The notes below the pieces were generated by a model. It ran no database searches. It was given only the letters and a program-made list of their open reading frames with translations, and was not told the DNA's origin. Source: Anaerolineales bacterium UBA5069 (GTDB lineage Bacteria > Chloroflexota > Anaerolineae > Caldilineales > Caldilineaceae). From it: 5,329 bases of DNA. The DNA is taken from contig DIAV01000341.1 of NCBI GenBank assembly GCA_002415895.1, positions 4,068 to 9,396 on the forward strand, read 5' to 3'. This document shows, in pieces, positions 1 through 5,329 of the stretch (its first letter is position 1; the number at the start of each line of letters is the position of its first letter). Both the position numbers and the translations under genes were made by a program.

Positions 1-137
1 TCACTGCGGATATCTGCGTGTATCTATGCTTGTTCCGCTGTTATCTGTGTTCATGGTTGTGGCCTTGCTATGCGTTGCTTCGCGCTCCTTTGTGACTTTG
101 CGTTGCGATTCGGCTGTGGGTTTCACTGCGGTATCAC
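1..137. repeat. Degenerate periodic intergenic spacer sequence
   Basis: No reading frame here looks like a protein. The sequence is built of short, imperfectly repeated words: TATCT at 11, 21 and 42, TGCGTTGC at 71-78 and 99-106, and TCACTGCGG at both ends (1-9 and 123-131). The last pair extends to TCACTGCGG(A)TATC, one base apart. Read on the minus strand it is a run of words such as CACAGATAA, CGCAAAGTCACAAAGG and GCGCGAAG. I recall similar purine-rich degenerate spacers between genes of several environmental bacterial phyla, but their function is unknown to me. The left limit is cut by the window edge and the right limit is approximate. Confidence 0.4.
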
Positions 138-283
138 TTTAGGTGCACGCGCAGCCGCATCAACAGGTATCCACAGCAATTAAGCAAATTCAGGTGATGC
201 AGTTCCGGCTCAAACCGATTACACTCCACGCCATAGACTCAATTCTGCAGCACTTGCACAGCGAGTCAACCTCACGCAGGCGC

Positions 284-309
284 TTGTCCGTTAACAACTA
301 TGCTAAGAT
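284..309 (+). promoter_or_regulatory. Weak sigma70-like promoter candidate for the transporter pair
   Basis: TTGTCC at 284-289 resembles a -35 box. TAAGAT at 304-309 resembles a -10 box and is preceded by TG at 301-302, as in an extended -10. The spacer is only 14 bases, which is short, so the call leans on the extended -10. Transcription from here would leave a leader of roughly 220 bases before the TTG start at 536. No other pair in the region looked clearly better by eye. Confidence 0.25.
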
Positions 310-454
310 TACATGCACCCCAGATTGCGCCGATTGGGACGGTGACCGCCGACCATGGGTGGGACTGCAAACGTCGTGCAACCAGAGAGACGCAGGATGA
401 TATCATCACTGTGGAAGCGCGCGTCGGGCATAGAGGAAATGCGTCATCCTTGGG

Positions 455-497
455 GTGCATGCCAACTGGCCGATTCGGAACACGTGGCCGGCTGCAC
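455..497 (+). promoter_or_regulatory. Bulged leader hairpin upstream of the AI-2E family gene
   Basis: The 5' arm has GTGCA (455-459), GCC (461-463) and GGCC (468-471). These pair in order with the continuous 3' arm GGCC-GGC-TGCAC (486-497), making 12 base pairs with a 1-base and a 4-base bulge on the 5' side. The loop is 14 bases (472-485). It ends about 27 bases before the Shine-Dalgarno. There is no U-run after it, so it is not an obvious terminator. It matches no riboswitch that I recognise and may simply be a chance fold. Confidence 0.25.
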
Positions 498-523
498 GCA
501 ACAAGACTTGATTCAAACTGTGT

Positions 524-530
524 GAGAGGA
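524..530 (+). promoter_or_regulatory. Shine-Dalgarno deciding a TTG start
   Basis: GAGAGGA lies 5 bases before the TTG at 536. It is the reason for preferring this non-ATG start over the in-frame ATG at 662. Confidence 0.65.
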
Positions 531-535
531 CGTCA

Positions 536-1657
536 TTGCCTGTGACTGCTGAAACCAACGCACCCCTGCTTGAAGCCACCAACCGTGCAGCCGAACCTGT
601 ATTACCTGCGCCGGATGCGGCCACCCCCAATCTCGAGAGAAGTCTTCTGAGTGCGCTGGGCATGGCGCAGGCGATTTCGCCGCCGCTGCTCTCCCTTGCC
701 GTCTTCGTCCTCGTGGGCGGGGCGCTGGCCATGCTGCGGATAGGCTCCCCGATTCTCAACCCGATCATTCTGAGCGTTTATATCGTGACACTGACGCTTC
801 CCATCTACCGCCGGCTCAAGCGCAGTGGCATGAACCCGGCCTTTGTGCTGCCACTCATTGTGCTTCTTGTGCTGGTGATTGGGTTGGGCCTCAACCTGCT
901 CGCGTGGCTCTCCGTCACACGCCTGATTCAGGGGCTGGGTGGCTACACGAATGTCATCCAGGACGCCGTCAATGCGGTGGCGCTCCAGGCAGGCCTTGGC
1001 GCCGATGGCGAAACCGGCCGCGCGGCCGCAAGACTCATGGCCAGTATCGTGCTCTCGATTGCGCCTGCGCTGACATCGATCGTCTTCAGCCTGATTCTCT
1101 CCGCTTTCCTCCTGATCGAGGCGCCCCGCTTTGGCCGCCTGCTCAATACGTCAATGAAGGATCTGCCCTTCATCGGCCTGACGCCGGAAGTGATGAACGC
1201 AGCCGTAACGTACCTCTTTGTGCGCCTGCGCATCAACACCTTGACGGGATTGATCACCGGCCTCCTCTTTTGGCTGATCGGCATTCCCTTTGCACCCCTG
1301 TGGGGGCTGCTCATGGGTGTCATGAGCTTCGTGCCCTACATCGGCATGGTGGTGGCAACCATACCGGTGGTGCTGCTGGCGCTTGCCGGCAGTGGCCCCA
1401 CAATGGCGATTGGGGTCGTTGTCGGCATTACGCTACTGAATTTCGCGATCGAGAATGTTGTCGCACCGTCGCTCACAGGCAAATCTCTCAGCTTGTCTCC
1501 TGCTGTGGTCATCCTCTCCTTTGCGTTCTGGATCTGGCTGCTTGGCGCAATCGGCGCAATCGTCGCCATGCCGATTACCGTCCTGCTGATGCTTACCTGC
1601 CAACGCTACGAGTCCACACGCTGGGTCTCTCAACTCATTGGCACAACTGACATATAA
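536..1657 (+). CDS. AI-2E family (PerM/TqsA-type) transporter
   Basis: Integral membrane protein of 373 residues, usual length for the AI-2E exporter family (PF01594-type). The first ~45 residues are Ala/Pro-rich and probably cytoplasmic. Hydrophobic segments lie near 49-69, 72-90, 102-126 and 167-192, followed by a cluster from about 236 to 365. Family hallmarks are FVPYIG at 265-270 and, near the C-terminus, ENVVAP (from E306) followed by LSLSPAVVILSFAFW and GAIGAIVAMP. The TTG start at 536 is chosen because GAGAGGA (524-530) sits 5 bases upstream and an in-frame TGA at 509-511 closes the frame. ATG 662 (residue 43) is an alternative that would start just before the first membrane segment but has a poor ribosome site. 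Members export AI-2 or other small organic molecules, or act as Na+/H+ antiporters; the substrate cannot be told from sequence. Stop is TAA, directly followed by the SulP gene. Confidence 0.9.
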   Translation: MPVTAETNAPLLEATNRAAEPVLPAPDAATPNLERSLLSALGMAQAISPPLLSLAVFVLVGGALAMLRIGSPILNPIILSVYIVTLTLPIYRRLKRSGMNPAFVLPLIVLLVLVIGLGLNLLAWLSVTRLIQGLGGYTNVIQDAVNAVALQAGLGADGETGRAAARLMASIVLSIAPALTSIVFSLILSAFLLIEAPRFGRLLNTSMKDLPFIGLTPEVMNAAVTYLFVRLRINTLTGLITGLLFWLIGIPFAPLWGLLMGVMSFVPYIGMVVATIPVVLLALAGSGPTMAIGVVVGITLLNFAIENVVAPSLTGKSLSLSPAVVILSFAFWIWLLGAIGAIVAMPITVLLMLTCQRYESTRWVSQLIGTTDI

Positions 1658-1662
1658 CGCAG

Positions 1663-3435
1663 TTGTGCCCCATCGCACCGGATCGCGATCTCCATACAAT
1701 GCAAAGTTACCTTGAAGCATCACGCGAGCAGGTGCTAAAGTCTCTGCGCGGGCTGACCCCCAATGCCAAAACTATCCGCGGCGACCTGATGGCAGGCTTT
1801 ACCTTTGCCGCCGTTAACATTCCGCAGGGGTTGGCATATGCCCTCATGGCAGGCGTAACGCCCGTCAACGGCCTCTATACGCTCATGCTCGCCACGCCTG
1901 TGGCGGCGCTCTTCACCGGCTCCATCTTAATGAACGTGTCTTCAACGGGCGCAGTCTCCGCTTCTCTTGCCGACACGCTCCAATTTGCCCCTCCGCAAAG
2001 CCGCCTTGTTGCACTGGGCCTGCTGGTTGTCCTCATGGGCATCTTCCAACTGCTGTTTGGGCTTTTTCGCATGGGATGGGTCATGCGCTTTGTGCCCAAT
2101 TCCGTCATGGTTGGCTTCATGACAGGCGTTGCCCTTAACATTGTTCTAAGCCAGATTGATGAGTTGACAGCCTACAAAAGCGTCGAAGCAAACAAGGTCA
2201 TGCAATTGGCCGATACGGTTGTCAACTACCACTTTATCCGCAACGAATCCATGGCCATCGGGTTGCTGACGATTATGCTCATCCTGCTGCTCGAGCGTAC
2301 GCGCCTCAGTGGGATTGCCATGCTTGCGGCATTGGCAATCTCCTCGGCAATTGCGCTGGCCTTTGGCATGGTCAATGTGGCGTTTGTACGCGATGTGGCC
2401 ACAATTACCTCATCGCTGCCCCAGCCTTTTGCGCTCGACTGGACTTTCTTTCGGGCTCTCGTTGTGCCGGCGTTTGCCCTGAGTATGCTGGCGCTGGTGC
2501 AGGGCGCGGCAGTGGGTCAGTCGTTTCCCAATCCCGACGGCAAGTATGGCAACGTCAACCGCGACTTCATGGGCACGGGGCTGAGCAACATTGTCGCCGG
2601 TTTCTTTCAGGGCTTGCCTGCGGGTGGCTCAGCATCGGGCACGGGCGTGCTCGTGGGTGCAGGCGCCCACTCGCGCTGGGCCAACATCTTTGCCGGCGCA
2701 TTCGTGCTGGTCATTGTGCTGCTCTTCGGCTCATTGGCCGAAAAGGTGGCAATGCCTGCACTGGCGGGGCTACTCATTGTCATCGGCGCGCGCATGATCA
2801 ATCTGCGTGCAATTGCCTCTGTGTGGAACACAAGCCGACTGGCCAGCACATCATTTGGGCTTACGCTGGCTGCATCTCTGCTGATCCCGCTGCATTATGC
2901 CATTCTGGTAGGCGTCGTCGTTGCTGTACTTATCAACCTCTTCCAGCAGTCGGAACAGGTGCGGCTGGTAGAATTGGTTTGGTCCGACGCGCAATTTCCC
3001 ATTGAGCAACCGGCCCCTCGCATCCTGCCGAGCAACAGCATTACCAGCCTTTACGTCCACGGCAGCCTCTTCTTTGCCGCCGCCGCCAACATGGAGAATC
3101 GCTTGCCCGAGGCATCGGGCGCGCGTAACGCCGTGGTGCTTCTGGGCATCCGCGGCCATCAGGATGTGGGCAGCACGCTGATTGTGGTGCTGGAACGCTA
3201 TGTGCGCCAGTTGCACGCCAACGGCAACCGCCTGATTGTGGTTGGGGCCAGCCCGCAGATCAGACGCCAGTTCGACGACACGGGCATTTCAGCGTTGATT
3301 GGCAAAGAGAGCATCTACGGCGAAGACAAGCAGATAGGCTACGCCCTTGCGCTTGGCTATGCTGACGCGGTGCGCTGGCTGCGCGCGCGCGATGTGGACA
3401 TCAAGCGGCCCAGCCCGCTCAAGTTGCCGGAGTAG
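1663..3435 (+). CDS. SulP family anion transporter with C-terminal STAS domain
   Basis: SulP/SLC26-type permease, 590 residues from TTG 1663 or 578 from ATG 1699. Neither start has a strong Shine-Dalgarno; ATG 1699 leaves a more typical N-terminus (MQSYLEASREQ). In TTG numbering, family motifs are NIPQGLAYA (52-60), PVNGLYTLM (67-75), VNRDFMGTGLSN (298-309) and GLPAGGSASGTG (317-327). Many hydrophobic segments span about 41-435, and a STAS domain covers about 460-575. Transported ions in the family include sulfate, bicarbonate and other anions; the substrate here is unknown. Two departures from textbook members are visible: Gly326 stands where an SRT-type arginine is common near the anion site, and the STAS domain has DVGST (501-505) instead of an IDxSG-like motif. 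I recall a bacterial subgroup sharing both traits. It follows the AI-2E family gene by 5-41 bases, so the two are probably co-transcribed. Stop TAG, followed by an inverted repeat. Confidence 0.92.
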   Translation: MCPIAPDRDLHTMQSYLEASREQVLKSLRGLTPNAKTIRGDLMAGFTFAAVNIPQGLAYALMAGVTPVNGLYTLMLATPVAALFTGSILMNVSSTGAVSASLADTLQFAPPQSRLVALGLLVVLMGIFQLLFGLFRMGWVMRFVPNSVMVGFMTGVALNIVLSQIDELTAYKSVEANKVMQLADTVVNYHFIRNESMAIGLLTIMLILLLERTRLSGIAMLAALAISSAIALAFGMVNVAFVRDVATITSSLPQPFALDWTFFRALVVPAFALSMLALVQGAAVGQSFPNPDGKYGNVNRDFMGTGLSNIVAGFFQGLPAGGSASGTGVLVGAGAHSRWANIFAGAFVLVIVLLFGSLAEKVAMPALAGLLIVIGARMINLRAIASVWNTSRLASTSFGLTLAASLLIPLHYAILVGVVVAVLINLFQQSEQVRLVELVWSDAQFPIEQPAPRILPSNSITSLYVHGSLFFAAAANMENRLPEASGARNAVVLLGIRGHQDVGSTLIVVLERYVRQLHANGNRLIVVGASPQIRRQFDDTGISALIGKESIYGEDKQIGYALALGYADAVRWLRARDVDIKRPSPLKLPE

Positions 3436-3447
3436 GCGCGATCAAGG

Positions 3448-3476
3448 CGAGGCTTCCAAAATTGGAAGCCTCGTTT
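3448..3476 (+). terminator. Rho-independent terminator between convergent genes
   Basis: A perfect inverted repeat, CGAGGCTTCCAA (3448-3459) and TTGGAAGCCTCG (3462-3473), separated by AA. In practice this is a stem of about 10-11 bp with a small A/T loop. On the + strand it is followed by TTT (3474-3476), a short U-run, and it begins 12 bases after the SulP stop. On the minus strand the stem also lies downstream of the thioredoxin-like gene, but no T-run follows, so termination there would be weaker. Probably serves the transporter transcript and perhaps both. Confidence 0.75.
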
Positions 3477-3500
3477 CACACAAAGGTATCCTGCGCAGGG

Positions 3501-4151
3501 CTAACCCGGCTCGGCCAGCAGCGCGCGGATCGCTGCATCCGTGTCGGTGTAGCGTCCCTCGCCAATCTTCAGGTAGCGAATGTTCCCCTGCTTGTCGACC
3601 AGGTACATGGCAGGCCAATAGCGATTTGCCCAGGCACGCCACGTAGCCTTGTTATTATCAATGGCAATAGGCCAGGTCACACCCAGTTCGCTGGCCGCCG
3701 CGGCAACATTCTCCACCACCGCCTCGTAGCCGAATTCCGGTGTGTGCACACCGATGATCACCAGGCCGTCGTCCGCATATTGCTGATTCCATTCCTGCAA
3801 CGCAGGAATCGTGTGGCGACAGTTAATTCAGCCATACGTCCAGAAGTCAATCAACACGACCTTACCGCGCAGGCCGGCCAGACGCAACGGCTCGCTGTTC
3901 AACCACACATCGTTGGTAAGCTCCGGCGCCGCCCCCTGCACAGCATAGGGACTCTGCGGCGTTACTGTAGGCAGCACAAGGGGCGCAGGTGTGGCTTCGC
4001 CTGTGGGCGCACTTTCTGCAAATGCCGGCGCGCTGTGGGGCGGCAGAGGCGCCGCCGTGCACCCAGCGGCGAGCGCACTTGCCAATGCCAGCAGCGCCGG
4101 CAAGACGGTGTGTCTCATCCTCTTGTGCTGCAAGCCGTTCTCTCTCGTCAT
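3501..4151 (-). CDS. Selenocysteine-containing TlpA/DipZ-type thioredoxin lipoprotein (TGA = Sec108)
   Basis: Secreted thiol-disulfide oxidoreductase, 216 residues when TGA 3830-3828 is read as selenocysteine. Start ATG 4151 is chosen for GGGAGAGGA (4167-4159), 7 bases upstream; ATG 4118 is an alternative with no usable spacing. Residues 12-30 form a signal peptide ending in ALAAGC, a lipobox with Cys31. A Pro/Ala/Thr-rich linker (about 32-75) precedes the thioredoxin domain (about 76-214). The active site reads DFWTYG-U108-IN-C111-RHTIPALQEW; relatives recalled from the DipZ-like group have WTYxCINC. Other fold marks are GLVIIGVHTPEF, RYWP with Pro180 as the likely cis-proline, and YLVDKQGNIRY. 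It probably sits on the outer face of the membrane and reduces disulfides or peroxides; the partner is unknown. Stop is TAG. A SECIS-like hairpin follows the TGA. The alternative is a pseudogene or sequencing error (TGC to TGA), but the intact downstream frame and the hairpin argue against it. Confidence 0.85.
3791..3809 (-). promoter_or_regulatory. Bacterial SECIS-like hairpin after the in-frame TGA
   Basis: On the minus strand, ATTCCTGC (3809-3802) and GCAGGAAT (3798-3791) form a perfect 8-bp stem with loop GTT (3801-3799). The stem begins 18 bases after the TGA (3830-3828), within the roughly 16-37-base window described for bacterial SECIS elements. The first loop base is G followed by U, fitting the loop requirement for recognition by SelB. 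The hairpin lies inside the reading frame and encodes IPALQE, residues that also suit the thioredoxin family. The first flanking pair, G3810 with G3790 in minus-strand terms, does not pair, so the upper stem ends cleanly. Confidence 0.75.
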
Positions 4152-4179
4152 TGTCCCATCCTCTCCCAAACGGTATACT
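4151..4179 (+). promoter_or_regulatory. Sigma70-like promoter for the class V PLP enzyme gene
   Basis: TTGTCC (4151-4156, four of six matches to TTGACA) and TATACT (4174-4179, five of six to TATAAT) are separated by 17 bases. Initiation would fall near 4186, leaving a leader of about 88 bases. The -35 box overlaps the start codon and 5' end of the divergent selenoprotein gene. An inverted repeat CTGAT-TGC-ATCAG (4178-4190) spans the expected start point and could be an operator, although it is short. Confidence 0.5.
4159..4167 (-). promoter_or_regulatory. Shine-Dalgarno of the selenoprotein gene
   Basis: GGGAGAGGA on the minus strand, 7 bases before ATG 4151. It decides the start: the downstream in-frame ATG 4118 has its purine-rich AAGAGG directly abutting the codon, too close to work. 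Confidence 0.7.
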
Positions 4180-4273
4180 GATTGCATCAGCGCATCCCCG
4201 GCCTCGCTGATCCTCGATGCGTGCCGTTTGACTGCCCGGTTTCCCATGCCGAGCCACGACTGGAGTGAATGCC

Positions 4274-5329
4274 ATGATCCCCGCACCGGCGCACGGCGCC
4301 ACGCCAACAAAACCTGTAGAGATAACGCAGGCCGGGTCCGAAGCAGATTTTTTGCAACGCTTCCCTGCCTATGCCGCCAGCCACCCGATTGACGCTCTGC
4401 GCAGCGCTGACTACGCGCGCCTGGACAGCATGGGTCATGTCTATCTCGACTATACGGGCGGCGGCCTCTATGCCGAATCTCAATTGCGCAAGCACATGGA
4501 TCTGCTGCGCAACAATGTCTTCGGCAACCCGCACAGCAACAACCCCACTTCGCTGGCGATGACGCACCTTGTGGAAGACGCGCGCCGCGCCGTACTCAAT
4601 TTCTTTCACGCCGACCCCAACGAGTATCTCGTCATCTTCACGCCCAACTGCAGCGGCGCGCTGCGGCTTGTGGGCGAAGCCTACCCATTTGGTGCAGGCG
4701 CCGAGTATTTGCTTGCGTGGGACAACCACAATTCGGTTAACGGCATTCGCGAGTTTGCACAGGCGCGCGGCGCAACGGTGACATATTTGCCGGTGCACGC
4801 GCCCGACATGCGCTTTGATGCAAACGAGGTGCGCCGCCACCTGCGCAGGCCCGCGGCCGGGCCACGTATCTTCGCCTTCCCGGCACAGTCCAACTTCAGC
4901 GGCGTGCAGCACGATCTGGCGTGGGTGGCGGAGGCGCAAGCGCTGGGCTGGGATGTGCTGCTCGACTGCGCGGCCTTTGCCCCCACCAACCGCCTTGATC
5001 TGAGCCAGGTGCATCCCGATTACGTGCCGCTCTCCTTCTACAAACTCTTTGGCTATCCCACGGGCGTGGGCGCGTTGATTATGCGCCGCGCCGCGCTCCA
5101 GCGGCTGCGTCGCCCCTGGTTCGCCGGCGGCACAATCACCATTGCATCTGTGCAGGATCGCGGCTGGCACTACCTCATTCAGGGCGAAGCGGGCTTTGAG
5201 GATGGCACAGTCAACTATCTGAGCCTGCCTGCCGTCGAAATTGGCCTTAAACATCTGGAAAAGGTGGGCATGGAGGCAATCCACAGCCGCGTGGCCTGCC
5301 TGACAGGCTGGCTGCTCGAAGAAATGCGC
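4274..5329 (+). CDS. Class V aminotransferase-fold enzyme, Moco sulfurase-like (3' end outside window)
   Basis: PLP-dependent enzyme; 352 codons are present with no stop before the right edge. It starts at ATG 4274 with GGAG (4262-4265) 8 bases upstream. A ~45-residue N-terminal stretch precedes the fold. Visible motifs are YLDYTGGG (57-64), FGNPHSNNPTS (about 83-93), FTPNCSGALRLVG, DNHNSVNGIRE with His152 (expected to stack on PLP), VLLDCAAFAP with Asp231 (expected to bind the PLP ring nitrogen), and SFYKLFGYPTG with Lys257 as the Schiff-base lysine. The DNHxSV and FYKxFGYPTG patterns resemble the cysteine-desulfurase domain of molybdenum cofactor sulfurases more than IscS/SufS. The likely reaction is removal of sulfur from cysteine, perhaps for transfer to an acceptor; selenocysteine lyase or epimerase activity within the superfamily cannot be excluded. 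Any C-terminal MOSC domain would lie beyond the window. It is divergent from the selenoprotein gene. Confidence 0.88.
   Translation, partial: MIPAPAHGATPTKPVEITQAGSEADFLQRFPAYAASHPIDALRSADYARLDSMGHVYLDYTGGGLYAESQLRKHMDLLRNNVFGNPHSNNPTSLAMTHLVEDARRAVLNFFHADPNEYLVIFTPNCSGALRLVGEAYPFGAGAEYLLAWDNHNSVNGIREFAQARGATVTYLPVHAPDMRFDANEVRRHLRRPAAGPRIFAFPAQSNFSGVQHDLAWVAEAQALGWDVLLDCAAFAPTNRLDLSQVHPDYVPLSFYKLFGYPTGVGALIMRRAALQRLRRPWFAGGTITIASVQDRGWHYLIQGEAGFEDGTVNYLSLPAVEIGLKHLEKVGMEAIHSRVACLTGWLLEEMR

Larger units (their letters stand above)
138..535. other. Gene-free leader region upstream of the transporter pair
   Basis: About 400 bases without a credible gene. Small open frames exist on both strands (for example + 143-400 and - 272-460), but their translations are rich in Arg, His, Cys and Ser, lack recognisable motifs, and overlap one another. 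The stretch contains a weak promoter candidate near 284-309, a 12-base palindrome at 396-407, and a bulged hairpin at 455-497. The last bases, 524-530, form the ribosome binding site of the next gene. It most likely serves as promoter and 5' leader for the transporter genes. Confidence 0.5.

Noticed and set aside
143..400. Possible small protein of 85 residues in the left intergenic region
   Set aside because: No Shine-Dalgarno stands out, there are no motifs, and other short frames overlap it on both strands.
904..1650. Overlapping + frame (248 codons) within the AI-2E family gene
   Set aside because: Composition is His/Arg/Cys/Pro-rich and it lies within a gene with strong family motifs in another frame.
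3379..3392. Run of alternating GC near the SulP C-terminus
   Set aside because: It is explained by Arg/Ala codons in the coding frame.
3490..3499. CCTGCGCAGG palindrome just after the selenoprotein stop, as a terminator
   Set aside because: It has no room for a loop and no T-run on either strand.
3501..3800. Separate 99-residue thioredoxin-fragment gene starting at the internal ATG 3800
   Set aside because: It lacks the active site and first strand of the fold and has no signal peptide; it is the C-terminal part of the TGA-containing gene.
4172..4177. TATACC on the minus strand as the -10 box of the selenoprotein gene
   Set aside because: Transcription would begin at about 4165, inside the Shine-Dalgarno, and no -35 box lies at a suitable distance.
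3462..4181. Plus-strand open frame (239 codons) over the selenoprotein gene
   Set aside because: Arg/His/Gln/Cys-rich antisense shadow with no recognisable domain; the minus strand encodes a clear lipoprotein signal and thioredoxin fold.
4187..5284. Long minus-strand open frame (365 codons) opposite the class V enzyme
   Set aside because: The translation is a low-information mix of Ala, Arg, His, Val and Gly without motifs; the opposite strand carries a complete PLP-fold signature.

Overview
The window looks like a stretch of bacterial chromosome of moderately high GC (judged by eye, not computed). It holds two co-directional membrane transporter genes, a convergent thioredoxin-like lipoprotein gene, and a divergent PLP-enzyme gene that runs off the right edge. 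The protein types (a DipZ-type thioredoxin lipoprotein, a Moco-sulfurase-like enzyme, an atypical SulP subfamily, TTG starts) and a degenerate spacer repeat at the left edge would suit a Chloroflexota-like environmental bacterium. That assignment is a weak inference, with no marker gene to confirm it.

Layout. Positions 1-535 are non-coding as far as I can see: a degenerate, periodic spacer sequence (about 1-137), then a leader with a weak promoter candidate and a hairpin. An AI-2E/PerM-family membrane protein (536-1657, +) follows from a TTG start with a good Shine-Dalgarno. Closely behind it is a SulP-family anion transporter with a C-terminal STAS domain (1663 or 1699 to 3435, +), probably in the same transcript. 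A 12-bp perfect inverted repeat at 3448-3473 lies between the convergent genes and probably terminates the transporter transcript.

The most interesting gene is on the minus strand, 4151 down to 3501. It encodes a secreted lipoprotein with a TlpA/DipZ-type thioredoxin domain. The codon for the first cysteine of the catalytic CxxC motif is an in-frame TGA (3830-3828), giving U-I-N-C. The thioredoxin fold continues in the same frame up to a TAG stop. Eighteen bases after the TGA is a perfect 8-bp hairpin with loop GUU, matching the position and loop-G requirement of bacterial SECIS elements. I therefore read it as a selenoprotein of 216 residues, not as a pseudogene or two ORFs. Ordinary gene callers would split or lose it.

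A 122-bp divergent intergenic region separates it from a class V aminotransferase-fold enzyme (4274 to beyond 5329, +), most like the cysteine-desulfurase domain of molybdenum cofactor sulfurases. A sigma70-like promoter for this gene overlaps the start of the selenoprotein gene. A functional link between the UxxC oxidoreductase and a sulfur-handling (or possibly selenium-handling) PLP enzyme is possible but is only inferred from position.
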